The notes beneath the pieces are model-generated. The model saw only the letters and a program-made list of their open reading frames with translations. It had not been told where the DNA came from and did no database searches. A stretch of 46,230 bases of DNA from the IMG/VR virus record IMGVR_UViG_3300008262_000232, positions 1 through 46,230 of that record, one strand, 5' to 3'. Below are positions 42,592 to 46,230 of this stretch, one piece after another. Source of the stretch: a virus. Each line of letters opens with the position of its first letter. Position 1 is the first letter of the stretch. A program made the translations under genes and the position numbers.

Positions 42592-43162
42592 AGATTTGGG
42601 AGGTATGGAAGATTCACATCCTCGTTTTGGTAAACTTAATTTTTCAGACTATACAAGTGATGAAGTTAAAGACATGTTAAGAAAACCAATGATTGAACCA
42701 ATGGATATTACTGTTGACGATGAAGAAGGATTTGATGATGAAGATGACATGATGTATGTACCGAAAAGACGAAAGTCTAGTTTTGAAGACGATGAAGAGG
42801 ATTATGAATCTTATGAAAATATGTACGAAGAATTAGAAGAAGGTATGGGTATGGCTTGTGAGTCATGTGGTGGAACTTTATCTGAAGGTGAATGTACTGA
42901 GTGTGGGTGGAGTAAGACCTCAATGGATGAGAATATTCATCAAGATACTAAATTCAGACCTGCAGGGTCATCATTTGACTATGTTCAAGAAGAAGATATG
43001 GAAGATGACGAGGGTGTAGACCAAGATATGTCTTCAGCTTATGAAGAAAGAGTATCAAGATTTTGTGACACTGAAAGTGAAGATTATAATGAAGAATCTT
43101 GTAACTACTTGAAGAATGATTTCTTAACTGAAGAAATGAAAGAAATGAATCATTACAGTTAA
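42584..43162 (+). CDS. Acidic zinc-ribbon-containing protein (192 aa), possibly N-terminal part of a broken gene
   Basis: It overlaps the preceding gene by 8 bases. The N-terminal two thirds are very acidic (DDEEGFDDEDDMMYVPKRRK). A small zinc-ribbon motif lies at about residues 86-107 (CESCGGTLSEGECTECGW). A second acidic part ends in NDFLTEEMKEMNHYS. Immediately after the last Met/Lys codons another frame continues as NESLQLTEDELVALIENI without its own ATG, so one base may be missing near 43139-43145 (for instance one A of an AAAA run). If so, this is one longer gene. Function unknown; probably a virion or scaffold-like protein. Confidence 0.5.
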   Translation: MDEDLGGMEDSHPRFGKLNFSDYTSDEVKDMLRKPMIEPMDITVDDEEGFDDEDDMMYVPKRRKSSFEDDEEDYESYENMYEELEEGMGMACESCGGTLSEGECTECGWSKTSMDENIHQDTKFRPAGSSFDYVQEEDMEDDEGVDQDMSSAYEERVSRFCDTESEDYNEESCNYLKNDFLTEEMKEMNHYS

Positions 43163-43821
43163 CTGAAGATGAATTAGTTGCTTTAATAGAAAATATCATT
43201 AAAGAAGATAAAAAAACAAAATTTAAAAAGTCTAATACAAAAGGTTTAGATGTTTATCAAAAAGCTCATAGAGGTTCGGGTAAAGAAAATGATGACTATT
43301 TGAAATCAGTTGCTAAGAAAATGAAAGATTACTTAAAAGATGGTTCAAAAGGTAATTATGATACAAACCCTGAAATATTTCCTAAAGGTAATGGAGAATT
43401 AGCTAAGATGTCTAAAAAAGCATATGTTCCATCTGACGCTGTTAAGGATTACACAGATAATTTAACTGCTGCGGGACTTGAGAATATAGATTATGATGAA
43501 ATCCATCCTAATGAAGATTGGGTGTCTGCAAATGTTGAAGGTTCTTCTAAAACAGGTAATAATCCTGATTGGGCTAATACTGGTAAATCAGATGTTAACA
43601 AGAAAAGAAACAAGATTAGAAAAGACAATATGTTAGCTAAGATTAAGAGAAAGGCATATAACAAAGCCGCTCAACCAATTGTTACAGATAAGACAGGTGA
43701 AGATGCGACTGATAAATTAATGGTTAAACTTGAATCTACTGAAGACAAGAAAAATAACATTTTATCTGAAGAATTTAACAGAATGAAAAATTTAATGGGT
43801 TACAATAAGAAAACTCAATAA
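43132..43821 (+). CDS. Virion-like protein, continuation frame lacking an ATG
   Basis: This frame is open from 43132 and looks coding from about 43144 (NESLQLTEDELVALIENIIK). It has no ATG or GTG before the TTG at 43300, which falls inside the protein. The simplest reading is that it continues the preceding acidic gene after a one-base frame error. The body contains VYQKAHRGSGKENDDYL, NPEIFPKGNGELAKMSKKAY and WANTGKSDVNKKRNKIRKDN, and ends in NILSEEFNRMKNLMGYNKKT, a C-terminal phrase (E-x-N/F-R-M-K-x-L-M-G-Y) that I associate with virion proteins of related phages. Function unknown. Confidence 0.55.
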   Translation, partial: RNERNESLQLTEDELVALIENIIKEDKKTKFKKSNTKGLDVYQKAHRGSGKENDDYLKSVAKKMKDYLKDGSKGNYDTNPEIFPKGNGELAKMSKKAYVPSDAVKDYTDNLTAAGLENIDYDEIHPNEDWVSANVEGSSKTGNNPDWANTGKSDVNKKRNKIRKDNMLAKIKRKAYNKAAQPIVTDKTGEDATDKLMVKLESTEDKKNNILSEEFNRMKNLMGYNKKTQ

Positions 43822-43849
43822 TTCACATTTTAAAAACTATGATTATAAT

Positions 43850-43883
43850 TTCTCCATAAGAGTTTCTTATGGAGAATTTTTTT
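43850..43883 (+). terminator. Strong terminator-like hairpin overlapping the next start codon
   Basis: TTCTCCATAAGA (43850-43861) and TCTTATGGAGAA (43865-43876) form a perfect 12-bp stem with a 3-base loop and a 7-T tail. The ATG of the next gene (43869) lies in the 3' arm. The element would both terminate and bury the start codon. Confidence 0.8.
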
Positions 43884-44342
43884 AATTATATAACACAACC
43901 TGTTAAACCTGAAGACGTTGAAAAATGGTTTAAGGTTAATAACATCTTTCAAGAGAAACTAGATTTATTTTCAGATTTTTCTCATTCTTTAAACTTATTA
44001 ATAGTTGAAACATATTTGGGTCAACAGGATTCCCCGAATGAGACAAAAATTGTGATGTCTGATGAAGACAATAGTAAACATTTTGAATGGTGTTGGGATA
44101 AAATAGTTAACAATTTTATTAAGGAAGATTTAAATTTTGAAAATAGAGGTGAACACTTTGATTATTTCAAATCATTCTTTGACGAAATCTTTTATACTCA
44201 AAAAGACGAGAAGATAAGAAAATCAATTACAAATTTTTTTACTGATTTATTTGATATAAATAAACCATTCACAAAATCTGATTTGGATATGGTCTCAACA
44301 ATCTATAAAATTTTAGATAAACATTTAAGTAAAAAATCTTGA
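43869..44342 (+). CDS. Hypothetical protein whose start lies in a terminator hairpin (157 aa)
   Basis: The only sensible start is the ATG at 43869, giving MENFFNYITQPVKPEDVEKW; the next in-frame Met is far inside the protein. The product is mostly helical and acidic with aromatic clusters (FEWCWDKIVNNFIKEDL, DYFKSFFDEIFYTQKDEKIR) and shows no membrane segment. I recognise no family. Because the first codons form the 3' arm and T-tract of a hairpin, expression from upstream readthrough would be hindered. Confidence 0.55.
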   Translation: MENFFNYITQPVKPEDVEKWFKVNNIFQEKLDLFSDFSHSLNLLIVETYLGQQDSPNETKIVMSDEDNSKHFEWCWDKIVNNFIKEDLNFENRGEHFDYFKSFFDEIFYTQKDEKIRKSITNFFTDLFDINKPFTKSDLDMVSTIYKILDKHLSKKS

Positions 44343-44410
44343 TTTTTATTTACTCTGGCTTAAAAAAACTTACAATTATATTGTTACAATAAACATAAAT
44401 TTTTATTATA

Positions 44411-44593
44411 ATGGAAACGTTAGAAAAAATCAAAACATTGACCGAAGAACTTTCAGTAGACGCTACAAAATTCTTCAAAGGAAATAAAAGTGCCGGTACA
44501 AGAGCTAGAAAAATTGCTCAAGACCTAAAGTCACTTTTACAAACTTTGAGAAATGAAATTTTGGACGAAAGAAAAAAAGACGAGAATGCTTAA
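44411..44593 (+). CDS. Histone H1-like small DNA-binding protein (60 aa)
   Basis: The 60-residue product (LTEELSVDATKFFKGNKSAG, then TRARKIAQDLKSLLQTLRNE) matches the short histone H1-like (Hc1-type) proteins common in Bacteroidetes: an N-terminal helix with D-A-x-K-F, the N-K-S-A-G-T-R-A-R-K turn, and a second helix. Host versions bind DNA and help compact the nucleoid. A phage copy might coat or condense phage DNA, alter host chromatin, or be packaged. It has a 68-bp upstream gap with A/T-rich promoter-like sequence, and its end overlaps the start of a membrane gene. Confidence 0.72.
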   Translation: METLEKIKTLTEELSVDATKFFKGNKSAGTRARKIAQDLKSLLQTLRNEILDERKKDENA

Positions 44594-44771
44594 TATTAAT
44601 AATATTTTTATATTCTTTTTTATTTTTTCAACACTGTATATTATACGGACAGGGTTTAAATTTATAAGTGCCCTATTACAAAATCCACCATCAAAAATGG
44701 TGATTAGTAGTAGGGAACTTATATTTTTTGGGGTATTTTTATCATACATTATAACATATTTAATTAGCTAA
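44586..44771 (+). CDS. Small membrane protein (61 aa)
   Basis: The start at ATG 44586 overlaps the end of the histone-like gene by 8 bases; a longer in-frame form from 44553 would add a charged stretch inside that gene and is less likely. Two hydrophobic segments are clear: INNIFIFFFIFSTLYII and ELIFFGVFLSYIITYLI, with a short loop (QNPPSKMVISSR). No family is recognised. A small two-helix membrane protein could be a holin or an envelope modifier. Confidence 0.5.
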   Translation: MLNINNIFIFFFIFSTLYIIRTGFKFISALLQNPPSKMVISSRELIFFGVFLSYIITYLIS

Positions 44772-44772
44772 T

Positions 44773-45198
44773 ATGAGTTTATTTAAAGAATTTTCACAAC
44801 TATTACCATATCTACAATCAGTAAGAAAACTTGAAAAATATTTGAGTTTTGATGTACAATTTCCAAAAACATGGAAAATATTAAAAAAATATGTGAACGA
44901 AGAAAACGTTTTACAACAAGAAAGTAAAAACGCTGATGAGAGATTATTTTCATTTGTTAGTCAAATAAATGAAGATGATGTCAATCAAATAATAGATAAC
45001 ATTAAAAACATTATTTCTTACAATTTAGAACTTGAAATGAAAGAAAAATTGTTCGAAGATAAAGTTAATGAATTAAAAACCATATTTGAAAAACAAAATT
45101 TAAATTCATTGAAAAATTTGCAATTCCAACTCCCTAAAAATAAACTTAAATTGAATGACGATGAAGAGCCAATCAAGTCTGAAATGGTATCAGAGTGA
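44773..45198 (+). CDS. Hypothetical helical protein (141 aa)
   Basis: It begins 1 base after the membrane gene. The N-terminus (LFKEFSQLLPYLQSVRKLEK) is helical, followed by LSFDVQFPKTWKILKKYV, which looks like a small folded unit, and a coiled-coil end (LELEMKEKLFEDKVNELKTI). There are no cysteines or membrane segments. I recognise no family. Its 3' end overlaps the next gene by 44 bases, in another frame. Confidence 0.55.
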   Translation: MSLFKEFSQLLPYLQSVRKLEKYLSFDVQFPKTWKILKKYVNEENVLQQESKNADERLFSFVSQINEDDVNQIIDNIKNIISYNLELEMKEKLFEDKVNELKTIFEKQNLNSLKNLQFQLPKNKLKLNDDEEPIKSEMVSE

Positions 45199-45343
45199 AA
45201 TTGATAAAGATAAAAAAGATTTAGATAAACAAAAGTTAGAGTTTATTAATGAAATTAAAAAACTCAAAAAAGATGATATCATCCCTAAAACTGAGAAAAA
45301 AATAAGTATATGGCGGAGAATACTCAAGGTGTTAGCAATTTAG
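45155..45343 (+). CDS. Small charged helical protein (62 aa), overlapping
   Basis: The product (or a form starting at ATG 45161) is very rich in Lys/Asp/Glu (EIDKDKKDLDKQKLEFINEI) and ends in a basic amphipathic stretch (ISIWRRILKVLAI). It overlaps both neighbours, by 44 and 34 bases. It is probably real because it bridges two genes in the coupled style of the region, but there is no family evidence. Confidence 0.42.
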   Translation: MTMKSQSSLKWYQSEIDKDKKDLDKQKLEFINEIKKLKKDDIIPKTEKKISIWRRILKVLAI

Positions 45344-45546
45344 TTGAAAAAATGGCATTATTTACGGACGCTATTGATGATATGTTCCCAAACGGTAAAA
45401 AAATCATTTTAATAGAATTATCAAATCATGATTTTACTGCAACAAAATTAAATTTTGGTAATAATGATTTTGATACAAACCAATTTAGAGTTGATATCTC
45501 AGGACTTGAATTTGTGTTTATTCGGGATGGGTTGTTGAATGTCTAA
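45310..45546 (+). CDS. Hypothetical small protein (78 aa)
   Basis: The start at ATG 45310 overlaps the previous ORF by 34 bases. The product (VSNLVEKMALFTDAIDDMFP, then KIILIELSNHDFTATKLNFG) looks like a compact alpha/beta domain. Its last 29 bases overlap the end of the convergent gene on the minus strand, so no terminator separates the two transcripts. No family is recognised. Confidence 0.5.
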   Translation: MAENTQGVSNLVEKMALFTDAIDDMFPNGKKIILIELSNHDFTATKLNFGNNDFDTNQFRVDISGLEFVFIRDGLLNV

Positions 45547-46159
45547 GTAAATAATTTTTAGGAAACCCTTTTTCAACTAAAATATTATATAGATATTTTC
45601 TTTGAATGGTTGAAGTATCTCTTACCAATAAACAATTTTGTTTATTGTTATCCATCAAATATTGTGTTAGAACGTCTATAAATCTTTCAGAATCAGATAT
45701 GGTTTTAAATGTAAACAAGTTAAAATCGTCATCATTTTGTACCACAATTTTATTATTTAATTTTGATATCAATACGATACCTGATTCGGATAAATAAGAT
45801 TTTATAAATTGATGTATTGTTATTTTTTCTTTTGTTTGGTAATTAACAAAAGTCTCTTCAATATTGTAACTTAAAATTTTGGTAATCATAAAATTATCAT
45901 CATCTAACTCAACTTTAATCTGTCTACCAATTTCATCTTTTAAAAATATTGGTAAAAATGTACCTGAAGTTTTTTCTAAAATTGCTAATTCAAAATTAGA
46001 ATGTTGACCACCCTCAACTTTTTTTGGAAATAAAACCTCATCACTCTCAATCATAAGGTTTTCAAAAAAAGTTTTTGCCTTTTTATGTGTTTTAAACTTA
46101 TTGATTATTTTCTTTTTTACTTTATTTTTGAATAGTACTATTTGAAAATTATAATCCAT
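45518..46159 (-). CDS. Hypothetical protein on the minus strand (213 aa)
   Basis: The N-terminal half (YNFQIVLFKNKVKKKIINKF, KTHKKAKTFFENLMIESDEV) reads like a small beta-alpha domain of the type found in T4-like phages of Bacteroidetes, with charged strands and a helix carrying F-x-N-L. The C-terminal half holds YLSESGIVLISKLNNKIVVQ and RDTSTIQRKYLYNILVEKGF. No enzymatic motif is visible. The upstream 33-bp gap to the divergent J-domain gene carries a TATTTAT box facing this gene, which hints at late expression. Confidence 0.55.
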   Translation of the reverse strand: MDYNFQIVLFKNKVKKKIINKFKTHKKAKTFFENLMIESDEVLFPKKVEGGQHSNFELAILEKTSGTFLPIFLKDEIGRQIKVELDDDNFMITKILSYNIEETFVNYQTKEKITIHQFIKSYLSESGIVLISKLNNKIVVQNDDDFNLFTFKTISDSERFIDVLTQYLMDNNKQNCLLVRDTSTIQRKYLYNILVEKGFPKNYLLRHSTTHPE

Positions 46160-46177
46160 TACAAAAAAATAAAATTT

Positions 46178-46184
46178 ATAAATA
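46178..46184 (-). promoter_or_regulatory. TATTTAT box (minus strand) before the 213-aa gene
   Basis: TATTTAT on the minus strand lies 18 bases before the start at 46159. The same bases read TATAAATA (46177-46184) on the + strand, the T4 late octamer, so the element could also serve the divergent J-domain gene. Confidence 0.4.
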
Positions 46185-46192
46185 TTAAGTAA

Positions 46193-46230
46193 ATGAACGA
46201 ATCAAGTTTCTACGATGTTTTAGGTGTTAA
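46193..46230 (+). CDS. J-domain (DnaJ-like) protein, first codons only
   Basis: Twelve codons are visible from ATG 46193 to the window edge (MNESSFYDVLGV). The phrase S-F-Y-D-V-L-G-V is the typical start of a J-domain, the co-chaperone domain that recruits Hsp70/DnaK. The rest lies outside the window, so the His-Pro-Asp motif cannot be checked. If real, it would recruit host DnaK for phage assembly or replication. Confidence 0.55.
   Translation, partial: MNESSFYDVLGV

Noticed and set aside
44343-44410. tRNA or small RNA in the gap before the histone-like gene
   Set aside because: The gap is only 68 bases, A/T-rich, and cannot form a cloverleaf; it is more likely a promoter region.
44537-44749. 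Minus-strand ORF of 70 residues opposite the small membrane protein gene
   Set aside because: It is antisense to two coupled genes with good starts, and I see no regulatory signals for it.

Overview
This window looks like part of a large, strictly lytic, T4-superfamily tailed phage (contractile tail) of a Bacteroidetes host, most likely a flavobacterium. The T4 signature is a gp25-gp6 baseplate pair, a gp47/gp46 recombination nuclease, a RuvC-like resolvase, a zinc-finger/TOPRIM primase and class I ribonucleotide reductase genes. The Bacteroidetes signature is a sigma factor that resembles the short RpoD of that phylum, SprB-type adhesin repeats in the tail proteins, a small histone H1-like protein, very low G+C, and starts that lack Shine-Dalgarno sequences. 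I see no integrase, repressor, tRNA or CRISPR array.

Layout. 1-2931 holds the end of nrdB and an nrdA gene broken by a 10-bp tandem duplication, closed by a terminator. 2998-3937 holds a flavodoxin-fold protein and a tiny ORF. 3954-25280 is the baseplate/tail module, all on the + strand and densely packed: gp25, gp6, a 1738-residue virion protein with buried hydrophobic segments, four further structural proteins, a 1006-residue baseplate protein, and three adhesin-like proteins (SprB repeats, Pro/Thr linkers). 25391-25993 is a RuvC-like resolvase. 25999-30300 is an inverted three-gene operon of adhesin-like proteins (a 71-residue module, a Pro/Thr-rich protein with a probable beta-propeller, and a leucine-rich-repeat protein). 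30386-38671 is a replication/recombination/transcription block: primase (broken by a 40-bp tandem duplication), PD-(D/E)XK nuclease, secreted transglycosylase, zinc ribbon, gp47, a repetitive coiled-coil protein, a membrane protein, gp46 and a sigma-70 factor. 38735-46230 carries membrane proteins, an amidase endolysin, a spanin-like overlapping pair, acidic or basic virion-like proteins, a histone H1-like protein, several small unknowns and the first codons of a J-domain protein.

How the parts fit. Ribonucleotide reductase supplies dNTPs. The primase, resolvase, gp46/47 and PD-(D/E)XK enzymes serve replication, recombination and DNA processing. The phage sigma factor probably redirects host RNA polymerase to late genes. 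A recurring TATTTAT box lies just upstream of seven gene starts, mostly structural and on both strands, and is a candidate for its target. The tail module builds a contractile tail decorated with modules that resemble host surface adhesins. The transglycosylase, amidase and spanin-like pair fit entry and lysis.

Three genes (nrdA, the primase and a virion-like gene near 43.1 kb) have broken frames. Two of the breaks are exact tandem duplications whose removal restores the gene. They may be assembly artefacts, real lesions, or less likely sites of translational bypass. All assignments are from reading the sequence; no database search was run.
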